From Altererythrobacter sp. (GTDB taxonomy: Bacteria > Pseudomonadota > Alphaproteobacteria > Sphingomonadales > Sphingomonadaceae), in assembly GCA_017308255.1 (NCBI GenBank), contig JAFKFN010000015.1, forward strand, positions 1-64,000: 64,000 nt of DNA, in the 5' to 3' direction. The translations under genes were made by a program, and so were the position numbers. Below the pieces are notes generated by a model. It did no database searches and had not been told where the DNA came from. It saw only the letters and a list, made by a program, of their open reading frames with translations. Each line of letters opens with the position of its first letter. Position 1 is the first letter of the stretch. Positions 44,865 through 54,382 of the stretch are shown here, one piece after another.

Positions 44865-46670
44865 ATGCTGATGCAAACCCATGAAGCCCGGCTGGACGCC
44901 TTGCGCCAGGAACTGGCGCGGCGGGGGCTCGACGGATTCGTTATCCCGATTTCGGACGAACACCTGTCGGAATATGTTGGCGCCTATGCCCAGCGGCTGG
45001 CCTGGCTCACCGGCTTCGGCGGATCGGCCGGCACGGTGGCGGTGCTCAAGCACAAGGCGGCGATCTTCGTGGATGGGCGCTATACGCTGCAGGTGCGCGA
45101 GCAGGTCGACGGCCGGCTTTACGAATACAAGTCCGTTCCGCGCGATTCGCTGGCCGAATGGCTTGCCGAAAATGCCGGCGAAGGGACCAGGATCGGGTTC
45201 GATCCGTGGCTGCACACGGCCGGCTGGGCGGTGGCCGTCGGCCGGGTGCTGGAAGCCGCCGGCGCGGAACTGGTGCCCGTCAAAGGCAATCCCGTCGATG
45301 CGGTGTGGGACGATCAGCCGGAACCCTCCGCCGCGCCCGCCTTCGTGCATGACGAAGCGCTCGCCGGCCGCTCCAGCGCCGACAAGCGCGCCGAAGTGGC
45401 CGAATGGCTCAAGGCCCGGCAGCTTGACGCGGCGGTGATCTCGGCACTCGATTCGGTCGCCTGGCTGCTCAATATCCGGGGCGCGGACGTGGATCGTACG
45501 CCGGTGGCGCTGTCCTATGTCATCGCCCATGCGGACGGCACGGCGGACTGGTTCATCGCCCCTGGCAAGGTGCCCGCGGAAGTCGCCGCGCATCTGGGCA
45601 ACGCCGTGCGTGTGCGCCCGCGCGAGGGGTTCATCCATACGCTGGGCGATCTTTCGGGCAAGCGCGTGGCCGTCGATCCGGACCGTTCGGTCGCCGCGAT
45701 CGTCACCGCGCTGGAAACCGCCGGCGCCGAAGCAGTGCGGATGACCGATCCGGTGGTCCTGCCCAAGGCTATCAAGAACCAGGCCGAACGTGCCGGCCAG
45801 CGCGCGGCCCAGGCGCGCGACGGGGCGGCCGTGGCGCGGTTCCTCCACTGGCTTTCGATCGAAGGGCCGAAGGGCGGGGTGGACGAGCTGTCGGCCGCCG
45901 CCCGGCTCCACGCCTTCCGCGAGGATACCGGCGCGCTGCGCGATCTCAGCTTCGATACGATTTCCGGCGCCGGGCCCCATGCCGCGATCCCGCATTACCG
46001 GGTGGATGAAGCCAGCAACCTGGCGATCGCCCCCGGCAGCATCTACCTGGTCGATTCGGGCGGCCAATATGCCGATGGCACGACTGACATCACCCGCACC
46101 GTATGGGTCGGTCCGGGCGATCCTTCGGCCGAGCAGCGCGATCGCTTCACCCGCGTGCTCAAGGGCCACATCTGCCTCGCCCTGCAGACCTTCCCGGTGG
46201 GCACCAGCGGCTCGCAGCTCGATACCCTGGCGCGCCAGTTCCTGTGGCAGGCCGGGCTCGATTACGCGCACGGCACCGGCCACGGGGTGGGCGCCTTCCT
46301 CGCGGTCCACGAAGGGCCGCAGCGCATCGCCAAGGCGCGCGGCGGGCAGGCCGGCACGGAGCAGGAACTGTTCGCGGGCATGATCCTTTCGAACGAGCCC
46401 GGCTATTACAAGGCCGGCGAATACGGCATCCGCATCGAGAACCTGGTGCTGGTGGAACGCCGCGAGATTCCCGGCGCGGAAGGCGAATGGCTCGGCTTCG
46501 AGACGGTGACCCTGGTGCCGATCGACAAGGCGCTGGTGGACCGTTCGTTGCTCAGCGCGGCGGAGATCGACTGGTGGAACGCCTATCACGCCCGCGTGCA
46601 CCAGGTGCTGGCCCCGCAGCTGGAAGGCGCGGCGCTGGCCTGGCTGGAAGAAGCCTGCCGGCCGCTCTAG
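44865..46670 (+). CDS. pepP: Xaa-Pro aminopeptidase (M24, aminopeptidase P)
   Basis: This 601-residue long-form aminopeptidase P has two creatinase-like N-terminal domains and a pita-bread catalytic domain. The metal ligands are visible in LVDSGGQYADGTTDITRTVW, HGTGHGVGAFL, SNEPGYYKAGEYG and GFETVTLVPID. It removes N-terminal residues preceding proline. AAGGA is eight bases before the ATG at 44865. Together with the divergent S9 peptidase it forms a small peptide-degradation locus. Confidence 0.93.
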   Translation: MLMQTHEARLDALRQELARRGLDGFVIPISDEHLSEYVGAYAQRLAWLTGFGGSAGTVAVLKHKAAIFVDGRYTLQVREQVDGRLYEYKSVPRDSLAEWLAENAGEGTRIGFDPWLHTAGWAVAVGRVLEAAGAELVPVKGNPVDAVWDDQPEPSAAPAFVHDEALAGRSSADKRAEVAEWLKARQLDAAVISALDSVAWLLNIRGADVDRTPVALSYVIAHADGTADWFIAPGKVPAEVAAHLGNAVRVRPREGFIHTLGDLSGKRVAVDPDRSVAAIVTALETAGAEAVRMTDPVVLPKAIKNQAERAGQRAAQARDGAAVARFLHWLSIEGPKGGVDELSAAARLHAFREDTGALRDLSFDTISGAGPHAAIPHYRVDEASNLAIAPGSIYLVDSGGQYADGTTDITRTVWVGPGDPSAEQRDRFTRVLKGHICLALQTFPVGTSGSQLDTLARQFLWQAGLDYAHGTGHGVGAFLAVHEGPQRIAKARGGQAGTEQELFAGMILSNEPGYYKAGEYGIRIENLVLVERREIPGAEGEWLGFETVTLVPIDKALVDRSLLSAAEIDWWNAYHARVHQVLAPQLEGAALAWLEEACRPL

Positions 46671-46692
46671 GTCGGCTCTGGGAGAAGCAGCG

Positions 46693-47103
46693 ATGACCGA
46701 CGGCACGAGCCTCGAAACCTATCCGATCCATCTCGGCCTCGGCGCCAAGGCGGAGCCGCAGCCCGCCTTCCCGCGCGACGAAGGCGCGATGGAATGGTAT
46801 GCCGACTATGCCCGGCGGAATGAGGCGGACGGGTTCGACGGGCGGCTGGTCTCCAGCTACACGTTCACCGAAAGCTGGCCGATGTGGGAGATGCATCCGA
46901 ACGGATCGGAAGTGGTGATCTGCACGGCGGGGCGCATGACGCTGCATCAGGAACTGGCCGACGGCACGGCGCGGACCGTCACGCTGGAACCGGGCCGCTA
47001 TGCCGTCAATCCCGCCGGCGCCTGGCACACCGCGGATATCGAGGGAGAGGCCGCGGCCGTGTTCATTACCTCCGGAATCGGCACGCAGCATCGCCCGCGT
47101 TGA
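46693..47103 (+). CDS. Cupin-domain protein
   Basis: This 136-residue protein has a single cupin barrel: TFTESWPMWEMHPNGSEVVICTAG as motif 1 in two parts and PGRYAVNPAGAWHTADI as motif 2, with metal-binding His and Glu residues. Single-domain cupins act as small dioxygenases, isomerases or ligand binders. It follows pepP by 22 bases. Function unknown. Confidence 0.8.
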   Translation: MTDGTSLETYPIHLGLGAKAEPQPAFPRDEGAMEWYADYARRNEADGFDGRLVSSYTFTESWPMWEMHPNGSEVVICTAGRMTLHQELADGTARTVTLEPGRYAVNPAGAWHTADIEGEAAAVFITSGIGTQHRPR

Positions 47104-47133
47104 CGCGGGCCGGCGTCGTCGAACGCCGATTCC

Positions 47134-47153
47134 GTGACAAATTGCGACACTTT
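47134..47153. promoter_or_regulatory. Tandem 10-bp repeats upstream of response regulator
   Basis: GTGACAAATT (47134-47143) is followed directly by GCGACACTTT (47144-47153), with a further GTGCGACATT near 47174. Tandem half-sites of about one helical turn are typical of OmpR-family regulators, so this may be an autoregulatory site about 215 bases before the regulator start. Confidence 0.4.
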
Positions 47154-47210
47154 GCGCGTTTCACGGCATAACGGTGCGACATTGCCCCTCTAGAAGAGTC
47201 GGCGAGTGGC

Positions 47211-47251
47211 GGGGCACCCAGTTCCTTTGCTCCCCTTCAGGAAGGTGCCCC
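47211..47251 (+). promoter_or_regulatory. Strong hairpin in the leader of the two-component operon
   Basis: GGGGCACC (47211-47218) pairs with GGTGCCCC (47244-47251), and inside it TTCCT (47222-47226) pairs with AGGAA (47239-47243) around a 12-base loop. No T tract follows. It could be a leader structure, the end of the cupin transcript or part of a small RNA. Confidence 0.45.
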
Positions 47252-47368
47252 GTTACTCTACATCTGCGAACTCCGGCGGAGTGTTGTGATACAATGCGCA
47301 AGAAAACAGGTCTTTTGCTTGCCGCGAGTGTCGACTAAATCCGTGAAGGGGAGGAGGGGTTCTATCTG

Positions 47369-48106
47369 ATGAGCGAACCGGCGCAGACCCGGTTGCTCCT
47401 CGTCGATGACGAGTCGAGCCTCAGGGAACCACTGGCAGATTATCTGACCCGCCAGGGTTTCACCGTGCGCCAGGCGGAAGATGCCGCCAAGGCGCGCGTC
47501 GCCCTGACCGAGGAAACGCCCGATCTCGTCCTGCTCGATATCATGATGCCCGGTGAAGACGGGCTGTCCCTCTGCCGCCATCTCAGCGAATCGAAGAACA
47601 TCCCGGTGATCTTCCTCACCGCCAAGGGAGAGGCGACCGACCGCATCGTCGGGCTGGAGATCGGCGGTGACGATTACGTGGTCAAGCCGTTCGAGCCGCG
47701 CGAGCTTGTCGCCCGCATCCGCTCGGTGCTCCGCCGCGCGTCGAAAGCCCCCGCCACGGGCGAAGAGGAAGACGCCCTCTACGAATTTGACAGCTGGCGG
47801 CTCGATCCGCTCAAGCGGCGGCTGATCGATCCCGAAGGCACGGTGGTGCCGATCTCCTCGGCCGAATTCCGCCTGCTGATCGCGTTCCTCACTCATCCGC
47901 GCCAGGTGCTCGATCGCGATCGGCTGCTCGACATGGTCCAGGGCCGCGAGGCGCATCTGTTCGACCGCGCGGTGGACAATCAGGTCAGCCGCCTCAGGCG
48001 CAAGATCGAGGTGGACAGCCGCGATCCCAAGCTGATCCAGACCGTGTGGGGCGGCGGTTATCGCCTGGCCGCCGACGTGCGCCGCCTCGCGCCCGACCGC
48101 GATTGA
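47369..48106 (+). CDS. OmpR-family response regulator
   Basis: This 245-residue protein has a receiver domain (acidic pair in LLLVDDESS, phospho-acceptor Asp57 in LVLLDIMMPG, Thr in FLTAKG, Lys in VVKPFEP) and a C-terminal winged helix ending in the typical IQTVWGGGYRL. The TGATG overlap with the next gene couples it to the sensor kinase. Target genes are unknown; the downstream peptidase gene may be one. Confidence 0.93.
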   Translation: MSEPAQTRLLLVDDESSLREPLADYLTRQGFTVRQAEDAAKARVALTEETPDLVLLDIMMPGEDGLSLCRHLSESKNIPVIFLTAKGEATDRIVGLEIGGDDYVVKPFEPRELVARIRSVLRRASKAPATGEEEDALYEFDSWRLDPLKRRLIDPEGTVVPISSAEFRLLIAFLTHPRQVLDRDRLLDMVQGREAHLFDRAVDNQVSRLRRKIEVDSRDPKLIQTVWGGGYRLAADVRRLAPDRD

Positions 48107-49473
48107 TGCGCCTGCGCCTTCTTCCCCGCAGCCTGCTCGGGCAGATGCTGCTGTCCGTGGCGCTGGCGCTGCTGGTGGCGCAGGCCATTTCGGCCGTCCT
48201 GCAATATCGCGCGGCGGAACAGCGCCGCGAATTCGGCGCGCTCAGCGGGCTCGCGTTCCAGCTCGTGGCGGAGCCGCGCTTCGAAGGCCAGCCCCGCTGG
48301 CGGCGGCTGAGGGTGGAACGCACCACGCAAAACCCCCTTCAGCCCGGCGAGATGCGCGAGGAGCGACGCGAGGAAGTGCTGCGAAACATCCTCATCAATC
48401 AAGGGATCGTGCCGGCCCAGCTGATCGTCATCACCCGGCCCATCAGCGAAGATGCCTATGTCATGGGCCGCCTGCAGGAACGGCCCGACCTGCGCAGCCG
48501 CGGCGAATGGACGACCGGCAGCATGATCGTCGCCGCGCTGAAGCGCGAGGATTCGGGCGAATGGACCGTCGCCCGCGTGCCCATGACGGAAGGGGGGCCG
48601 CAGCAGATCGGCGCGCTGCTCACCCAGACGCTGCTGCTCTACATCGTGCTCGTCGGCGGGCTTGCCCTGTTGCTGCGGCGGATCACCCGGCCGATCGCGG
48701 CGCTGACCCGGCGGGTGGAATTTTTCGCCGACACGCGCGAGCTGGATGGCCAGCTGGAACCCTCCGGCCCCGACGATACCCGCCGCCTGATCGCTGCCCA
48801 CAATGCGATGGAAGCGCGCATTTCGGCGCTGCTCGACGAAAAGGACGTGATGCTGGGGGCCATCGGGCATGACCTGAAGACGCCGCTCGCCGCGCTGCGC
48901 GTGCGGATCGAATCGGTCGAGGATGCGGGCGAGCGCGCGAAGATGGCGGCCAGCATCGACGACATCACCCGCTCGCTGGACGATATCCTCTCCCTCGCGC
49001 GGGTTGGCCGGCCGAGCGACCCGATGGAACGGACCGACCTTGCCGCCCTGCTGTCCTCGGTGGTCGAGGAATACGAGGATATGGAAGAGCCGGTGGAGCT
49101 GGCCGATACCCAGCGCCTGGCGATTCCGCTGCGCGCCACCTGGCTCCGCCGCGCCTTGCGCAATCTCATCAGCAACGCGCTGCGTTATGGCGAACGCGCC
49201 CGCGTCTCGCTCGTACGTGAAGGCAATGCGGCGCTGGTGCGGATCGAAGACGATGGCCCGGGTATTCCGCCGCAGGACATTGCCCGGATGATGGAAGCGT
49301 TCACCCGGGGCGACAGCTCGCGCAACCGGGAAACCGGCGGCGCCGGCCTCGGCCTCACGCTGGCTCGCGCGATCGCAGAGCAGCACGGCGGCACCGTGCG
49401 GCTGGTCAATCGCCACGGTCCCGGCGGCAAGGTCGTCGGCCTCGTCGCCGAACTGCGCCTCCCGCTCGACTGA
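48106..49473 (+). CDS. EnvZ-like membrane sensor histidine kinase
   Basis: This 455-residue kinase has a first membrane helix (about 7-30), a periplasmic loop of about 130 residues rich in charged residues, a second helix (LLLYIVLVGGLALLL), a HAMP domain and a HisKA domain with His255 in AIGHDLKTPLAALRV. The ATPase N box is RNLISNALRYG, with EDDGPGIPPQ and GAGLGLTLARAI. It overlaps the regulator stop by one base. The signal is unknown. Confidence 0.93.
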   Translation: MRLRLLPRSLLGQMLLSVALALLVAQAISAVLQYRAAEQRREFGALSGLAFQLVAEPRFEGQPRWRRLRVERTTQNPLQPGEMREERREEVLRNILINQGIVPAQLIVITRPISEDAYVMGRLQERPDLRSRGEWTTGSMIVAALKREDSGEWTVARVPMTEGGPQQIGALLTQTLLLYIVLVGGLALLLRRITRPIAALTRRVEFFADTRELDGQLEPSGPDDTRRLIAAHNAMEARISALLDEKDVMLGAIGHDLKTPLAALRVRIESVEDAGERAKMAASIDDITRSLDDILSLARVGRPSDPMERTDLAALLSSVVEEYEDMEEPVELADTQRLAIPLRATWLRRALRNLISNALRYGERARVSLVREGNAALVRIEDDGPGIPPQDIARMMEAFTRGDSSRNRETGGAGLGLTLARAIAEQHGGTVRLVNRHGPGGKVVGLVAELRLPLD

Positions 49474-49541
49474 CGGCATTTGCCTGGCGGCCTGGCGCTG
49501 TTAGGGCGGTTGCTTCGGTAACCAATCCCGGAGCCTCGCCC

Positions 49542-52211
49542 GTGCGCCCTCTTTTCGCGACTCTCTCCGCCGCGCTGCTGCTCGCCGGCTGCGCTGCCAT
49601 TCCCGCCACGGATTCCACTGGTCCGGCCGTGGGCCTCGGCCCGCTGCCGGAAAGCGTGCCCAGCGACCTGCCGCGCACCGCCCGCCCGCTGCATTACCGA
49701 ATCGATTTCACGCCCGATGCCAGCGCGCTCACGTTCACCGGCCATGCGGCGATCGACCTGGAGGTTTTCGAGCGGACCGATAGTGTCACGCTCCATGCGC
49801 TGGAATTGGCGATCGGTTCGGCCCGGCTTCTCGGCCCGGACGGCGCCGCGCCCTCGGTGGATCTAACCGTGACGCTGGATGAACAGCACCAGACGGCGCG
49901 CTTGACCGCCCCTTCGCCGATCGCGCCGGGCCGCTATCGGCTGGAACTGGCCTACAGCGGCCGGATCAACAGTCAGGCCAACGGTCTCTTCGCGCTCGAT
50001 TATCCCGACAAGCGCAGCGGCGAAACCGTGCGCGGCCTGTTCACCCAGTTCGAGGCATCCGACGCGCGCCGCTTCGCGCCGCTGTTCGACGAGCCGAGCT
50101 ACAAGGCCACGTTCGATCTTTCGGCCACGGTCCCCGCCGCGCTCATGGCGGTGAGCAACATGCCCATCGCCCGCGAAGAGCCGCTGCCCGGCGGGCGCAA
50201 GAAAGTGACCTTCCAGACCAGCCCCAGGATGTCGTCCTACCTGCTGTTCTTCGGCCTGGGCGATTTCGAGCGGCTTTCGGTCAAAGGCCCGGGCGGGGTC
50301 GATCTGGGGATCGTCAGCCCGGCCGGCAGCGGTGAGCAGGCGCGCTATGCGCTCGATGCGCTGCCGCCGATCATTGGCTACTACACCGATTATTTCGGCG
50401 AGCCTTATCCGCTGCCCAAGCTCGACAACGTCGCCGCGCCGGGCGAATCGCAGTTCTTCGGCGCGATGGAGAACTGGGGCGCGATTCTCACCTTCGAGAA
50501 GTACCTGCTGCTGGATCCGGCGATCACCAGCCCGGCAACCAAGGCCTATATGTACACCGCCCAGGCGCACGAAGTGGCGCACCAGTGGTTCGGCGATATC
50601 GTCACCATGGCCTGGTGGGACGATCTGTGGCTCAACGAAGGGTTCGCCAGCTGGATGGAAACCAAGGCCAGCGCGCGTTTCAATCCCGACTGGTTTCCCC
50701 TGCTGAGCCGTGTCGACGGGCGCGAATCCGCCATGGCGCTCGACAGCTTCTCGACCACCCATCCCGTCGTCCAGCAGATCCGCACCGTGGCGGAAACGGC
50801 CCAGGCCTTCGACAGCATTTCCTATTCGAAGGGCGAGGCGGTGATCGCCATGCTGGAAGCCTATGCCGGGGAAGACACCTGGCGTGACGGCATCCGCGCC
50901 TATATCCAGCAGCACAAGTACGGCAACACCGTCAGCGACGACTTGTGGCGCGCGGTGGAGCGGGCCGGCGCCTCCGGGATCACCGCGATCGCCCACGATT
51001 TCACCTTGCAGCCCGGCATCCCGCTGGTGCGGGCGGAAGCCGAATGCCGCGATGGGCGCACGATGGTGACCCTGACGCAGAGCGAGTTCAGCCGCGACCG
51101 GAAGGACGCGGCGGCGGCGACCCCGCGCCACTGGCGGGTTCCCCTGCTGATCGAAGCGGGCGGGGATCGGGCCGATCCGGTGCGCCGCGTGCTCGACGGC
51201 AGTGCTTCGGTAGAGCTGCCTCAGTGCGGCGCGGTCGTCGTGAACGGCGGCCAGCTCGGCTATTTCCGCACGCTGTATGCGCCGGAGATGATCGCCCGCC
51301 TCAGGCAGGCGCTGCCCACGCTGGCGCCGATCGACCAGATCGGGCTGGTGCGCGACAACTTCGCGCTCGCGGAGGCAGGCTATCAGACAGCCGCGCCCGC
51401 GCTCGATCTGCTGGCGGCGGTGCCCGGCGATGCCAATCCCATCGTCGCGCAAGGCGCGGTCAATCGCTGGGCGGCGGTCCACGCCCTGCTCGACGACGCG
51501 GGGCAGGCGCGCGTCGCCGCCCTGACGCGCGATGCCTGGCTGCCGCGGCTGCGCCAGCTCGGCTTCGATCCCGCGGCGAACGAATCGCTGGCGGACACCA
51601 GCCTGCGCGGCGATCTGCTCACCGTGCTCGGCGACATGGGCGATCCCACCGTGGTGGAAGAGGCGCGCCGCCGTTTCGACCGGCTGGAAAGCGATCCCAA
51701 ATCGCTCGACGGCCCGCTCAAGACCACCTGGCTGACGATCACCGCGCGCAACGCCACGCCCGCCGAATGGGATCGGCTCATGGCTCTGGCGACAGGGGCG
51801 CCCACCCAGGTCGAACGCCAGGCCTATTACCGGCTGCTGGGCGCCACCGGGGACCAGGCCCTGGCGCGCCGCGCGCTCGATTTCGCCGTCACCGGCCAGG
51901 CCGGCACCGCCAGCGCGGCGATCATCAAGGCCGTGGCCGATCGGAATGCCGATCTGGCCTACGATTTCTCCCTGGCCCATCGCGCTCAGGTGGAAGCGCT
52001 GTTGGATACAGGCGGCCGCGAAGGCTTCATCGCCGATCTCGCCGCCACCTCGCGCGATCCGGCGATGATCGGCAAGCTCGAACGCTTCGCCGCCAGCCTC
52101 TCGTCCGACCAGCGCCGTCCGGTCGAACAAGCCCTCGCCGCCCTGCGCCAACGCCTGGAAAGCCAGCCGCGCATGGCGCGCGAAATCCAGCAATGGCTTG
52201 CTTCCCGGTAG
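49542..52211 (+). CDS. M1 family aminopeptidase lipoprotein
   Basis: This 889-residue zinc metallopeptidase is exported as a lipoprotein: the signal sequence ends in a lipobox with Cys17 (LLLAGC). The exopeptidase motif GAMEN is at 307-311, the zinc motif HEVAHQW begins at His343, and the third ligand is Glu366 in NEGFASW. A C-terminal ERAP1-like helical domain follows. It starts at a GTG. It lies just downstream of the two-component operon, 68 bases away. Periplasmic or outer-membrane peptide scavenging is the expected role. Confidence 0.92.
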   Translation: MRPLFATLSAALLLAGCAAIPATDSTGPAVGLGPLPESVPSDLPRTARPLHYRIDFTPDASALTFTGHAAIDLEVFERTDSVTLHALELAIGSARLLGPDGAAPSVDLTVTLDEQHQTARLTAPSPIAPGRYRLELAYSGRINSQANGLFALDYPDKRSGETVRGLFTQFEASDARRFAPLFDEPSYKATFDLSATVPAALMAVSNMPIAREEPLPGGRKKVTFQTSPRMSSYLLFFGLGDFERLSVKGPGGVDLGIVSPAGSGEQARYALDALPPIIGYYTDYFGEPYPLPKLDNVAAPGESQFFGAMENWGAILTFEKYLLLDPAITSPATKAYMYTAQAHEVAHQWFGDIVTMAWWDDLWLNEGFASWMETKASARFNPDWFPLLSRVDGRESAMALDSFSTTHPVVQQIRTVAETAQAFDSISYSKGEAVIAMLEAYAGEDTWRDGIRAYIQQHKYGNTVSDDLWRAVERAGASGITAIAHDFTLQPGIPLVRAEAECRDGRTMVTLTQSEFSRDRKDAAAATPRHWRVPLLIEAGGDRADPVRRVLDGSASVELPQCGAVVVNGGQLGYFRTLYAPEMIARLRQALPTLAPIDQIGLVRDNFALAEAGYQTAAPALDLLAAVPGDANPIVAQGAVNRWAAVHALLDDAGQARVAALTRDAWLPRLRQLGFDPAANESLADTSLRGDLLTVLGDMGDPTVVEEARRRFDRLESDPKSLDGPLKTTWLTITARNATPAEWDRLMALATGAPTQVERQAYYRLLGATGDQALARRALDFAVTGQAGTASAAIIKAVADRNADLAYDFSLAHRAQVEALLDTGGREGFIADLAATSRDPAMIGKLERFAASLSSDQRRPVEQALAALRQRLESQPRMAREIQQWLASR

Positions 52212-52216
52212 CCGCA

Positions 52217-52594
52217 TAGGGCTCCGCGTTCTCGCCAGGATGACGAAAGCAGTTGGCGCGCGCGGAGACGCGGAGGCGCGGAGGGGTAGCGTCTCGGGTG
52301 GGCGGCTTTCTCAAAGTGCCTCACGCAAGGCGTCAAAGCGGCTTCGCCGCCTGTGCGTGAGCATTCCCCTTTTCTTCGTCATCCCCGCGCACGCGGGGAC
52401 CCAGGGCGATGAGGCGCCATAAGAGCCGACTGGGTGCCCGCTTTCGCGGGAATGACGAAGGGGGGTGGCCTCTCTCTTTCTCTGCGCCTTCGCGCCTCTG
52501 CGCGCGCCATCTGTTTGCGAGGCGCTGTGGATTAAAAATATCATCTTTATTATTTTAACCCTCCGCGCTAGTGATCCGTCGAAAGGCGAATCGC
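52217..52594. repeat. Gene-free region with nested repeats and a family B palindrome (copy 2)
   Basis: Two outer stretches (GGAGACGCGGAGGCGCGGAG near 52262 and the reverse-complement type CTGCGCCTTCGCGCCTCTGC near 52483) flank a family B palindrome at 52377-52457. After 52530 the DNA becomes AT-rich (AAAAATATCATCTTTATTAT), a likely promoter or operator for the FadR-type gene that follows. I see no gene here. Confidence 0.7.
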
Positions 52595-53350
52595 ATGGCC
52601 GTCATCCCTTTTCGCAAGCCGGACCCCTGGTCCTTCGATTCGCCGCACGCGGGCGCGACGTTGTCTTCGCGTATCGTGGAGGACGTCTGCGCCGCGCTGT
52701 TCGACAAGCGGCTGGCGCCGGGCGATTTTCTCGGCACGGAGAAGGACCTGGCCGAGCGTGCCGGGGCCAGCCGGATCGTCGCCCGCGATGCGCTGCGCAC
52801 CTTGCAGGCGCTGGGCGTGGTGGAGATCAGGGCCGGGGCCGGCGGCGGCGCGCGCATCGCCGGCGGCAATCCGCGCCTGTTCAGCCAGGCGCTGGCGGTT
52901 CAGCTCAGCCTGGCCGGCGTCAGCGTGCGCGAGATGATGGACGCGCAGCGCGGCGTCGAATGCATGGCGGCGGAACTCGCCGCGCAGAACGCCCGTGCCG
53001 AGGATCTGGCGGCGCTGCGCGCGCTGTTGGTGGAGCACGAAGAGACGATCGGAGACGCCGCCGCCTATACCCGCTCGTGCATGCGCTTCCATCTCGCCGT
53101 GGCCGAGGCCTCGCGCAACCGGGTGCTGGTGGCGCAGCTCCTTTCGCTCCAGCACATCTCGTGGCCGGCCGAAAACCGCACCCTGACCATGCCGGTCGCG
53201 CGCCACGTCCTCGACGTGCATCGCCAGATCGCCGACGTGATCGAATCGCGCGATGCCGGCGCGGCCCGCCGCCTGATGGACGATCACGTGAAGATGATCC
53301 GCACCCGCCGCGTCGGCGAAGGCGATGACGGCGTGCCCCACTGCTGCTGA
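52595..53350 (+). CDS. FadR/GntR-type transcriptional regulator
   Basis: This 251-residue repressor-type regulator has an N-terminal winged helix (LGTEKDLAERAGASRIVARD, then GVVEIRAGAGGGARIA) and a C-terminal all-helical FCD ligand domain with metal-binding histidines (FHLAVAEAS, HISW, DDHVKMI). Such regulators control catabolic genes in response to organic acids. It is followed 29 bases later by the substrate-binding-protein-like gene, its probable target or partner. The ATG at 52595 was chosen over a GTG eight codons upstream. Confidence 0.88.
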   Translation: MAVIPFRKPDPWSFDSPHAGATLSSRIVEDVCAALFDKRLAPGDFLGTEKDLAERAGASRIVARDALRTLQALGVVEIRAGAGGGARIAGGNPRLFSQALAVQLSLAGVSVREMMDAQRGVECMAAELAAQNARAEDLAALRALLVEHEETIGDAAAYTRSCMRFHLAVAEASRNRVLVAQLLSLQHISWPAENRTLTMPVARHVLDVHRQIADVIESRDAGAARRLMDDHVKMIRTRRVGEGDDGVPHCC

Positions 53351-53379
53351 CCGATCCGAAACCCCGGGAGAATCGAACC

Positions 53380-54255
53380 ATGTCCAAGTTCATCATCCAG
53401 CCCCATTTCCGGCTCCACGAATGGGTGGCCGAGGAGAAGGGCTATTTCGCCGCCGAAGGGCTCGATTACGAATTCCGCGAGACGTTCGATTCGAAGGAGG
53501 CCCGGAATCACCAGCAGGGCGACAAGTTCGGCGCCTTCCAGACCTTCGAGAAAGGTCGCGAAGGCGATGTCTCGTGCGCCTGCCACTGGACGGTCAACGT
53601 CGCCGCCTCCTCAGGCCACGGATTGCTCTATGCCGATGCCTATTCGGTGAGCCCCTGCGCGGTGTTCGTGCCGCCGGAAAGCGACATCAAGCATCCGCGC
53701 GACTTGGCGGGCGTGCCGATTTCCGTCGGCTATCAATCGGGCAGCCATTATTCGACGATCCAGGCGCTCGAGACTTACCTGCCGCGTGAGCAGATCGAAC
53801 TGTCGTTCGCCGACGGCATGCTGTTCAGCCGGCTGGAGCTGTTGATCGACCGCAAGATCCCCGCCGCTTCGCTGTTCAGCGGGCCTTACTACTTCTTGGA
53901 ACAGCTCGGCTTCCGCAAGATCATCGACAGCACCTTCATGATGGCCTCGATGGTGAAGGAAGGGTCACAGCCGGGCGACGTGAAGAAGTACTTCGCCGCT
54001 CTCCGCCGCGCCCAGCGGGACATCGACCTGCGGCCCGAACTTTACACCCATTACTACAAGAACGAGTTCCCCGTGCGCTTCCACGAGCAGATGGACACCG
54101 GCCGCTGGGGCCCGGGCGAACGCATCGTGTTCGAGCCTTATTCGAAGACGATCTTCGAGGAATCGCAGCACTGGATCGAGGAACGCGGCATCTTCGAAGG
54201 CGATCTGGGCAGCCGCGATTACGAGCATTCGATTCTGTCGATCGCGGCCGCGTAG
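53380..54255 (+). CDS. Substrate-binding-protein fold (NMT1/THI5-like) without signal peptide
   Basis: This 291-residue protein resembles periplasmic binding proteins of the NMT1/SsuA/nitrate type: FRLHEWVAEEKGYFAAEGLD at the start and DLAGVPISVGYQSGSHYSTI in the middle. It begins directly with MSKFIIQPHFRLHEW and has no signal peptide, and no permease or ATPase gene is adjacent. It may be a cytosolic enzyme of the same fold; 4,5-dihydroxyphthalate decarboxylase and THI5 show that this fold can carry catalysis. Function unresolved. Confidence 0.7.
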   Translation: MSKFIIQPHFRLHEWVAEEKGYFAAEGLDYEFRETFDSKEARNHQQGDKFGAFQTFEKGREGDVSCACHWTVNVAASSGHGLLYADAYSVSPCAVFVPPESDIKHPRDLAGVPISVGYQSGSHYSTIQALETYLPREQIELSFADGMLFSRLELLIDRKIPAASLFSGPYYFLEQLGFRKIIDSTFMMASMVKEGSQPGDVKKYFAALRRAQRDIDLRPELYTHYYKNEFPVRFHEQMDTGRWGPGERIVFEPYSKTIFEESQHWIEERGIFEGDLGSRDYEHSILSIAAA

Positions 54256-54264
54256 CCAGGCGTT

Positions 54265-54347
54265 CGTCATTGCGAGCGAAGCGAAGCAATCCAGAGCCGC
54301 ACAAAGCCGCCCTGGATTGCTTCGTCCCTACGGTCCTCGCAATGACG
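54265..54347. repeat. Palindromic repeat, family A (copy 3)
   Basis: CGTCATTGCGAGCGAAGCG with GAAGCAATCCAGAG and the inverted CTGGATTGCTTCGTCC with CTCGCAATGACG. Confidence 0.88.
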
Positions 54348-54382
54348 AGTCAGAGTCAGGAGTAACGCCTCACGGCCTACTC

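Noticed and set aside
49863..52217. Long open frame antisense to the M1 peptidase (about 780 codons)
   Set aside because: Composition is arginine-rich and low in domain signals, as expected for a shadow of a high-GC gene.
53380..54255. Ordinary ABC-transporter binding protein
   Set aside because: No signal peptide or lipobox and no transporter genes nearby.
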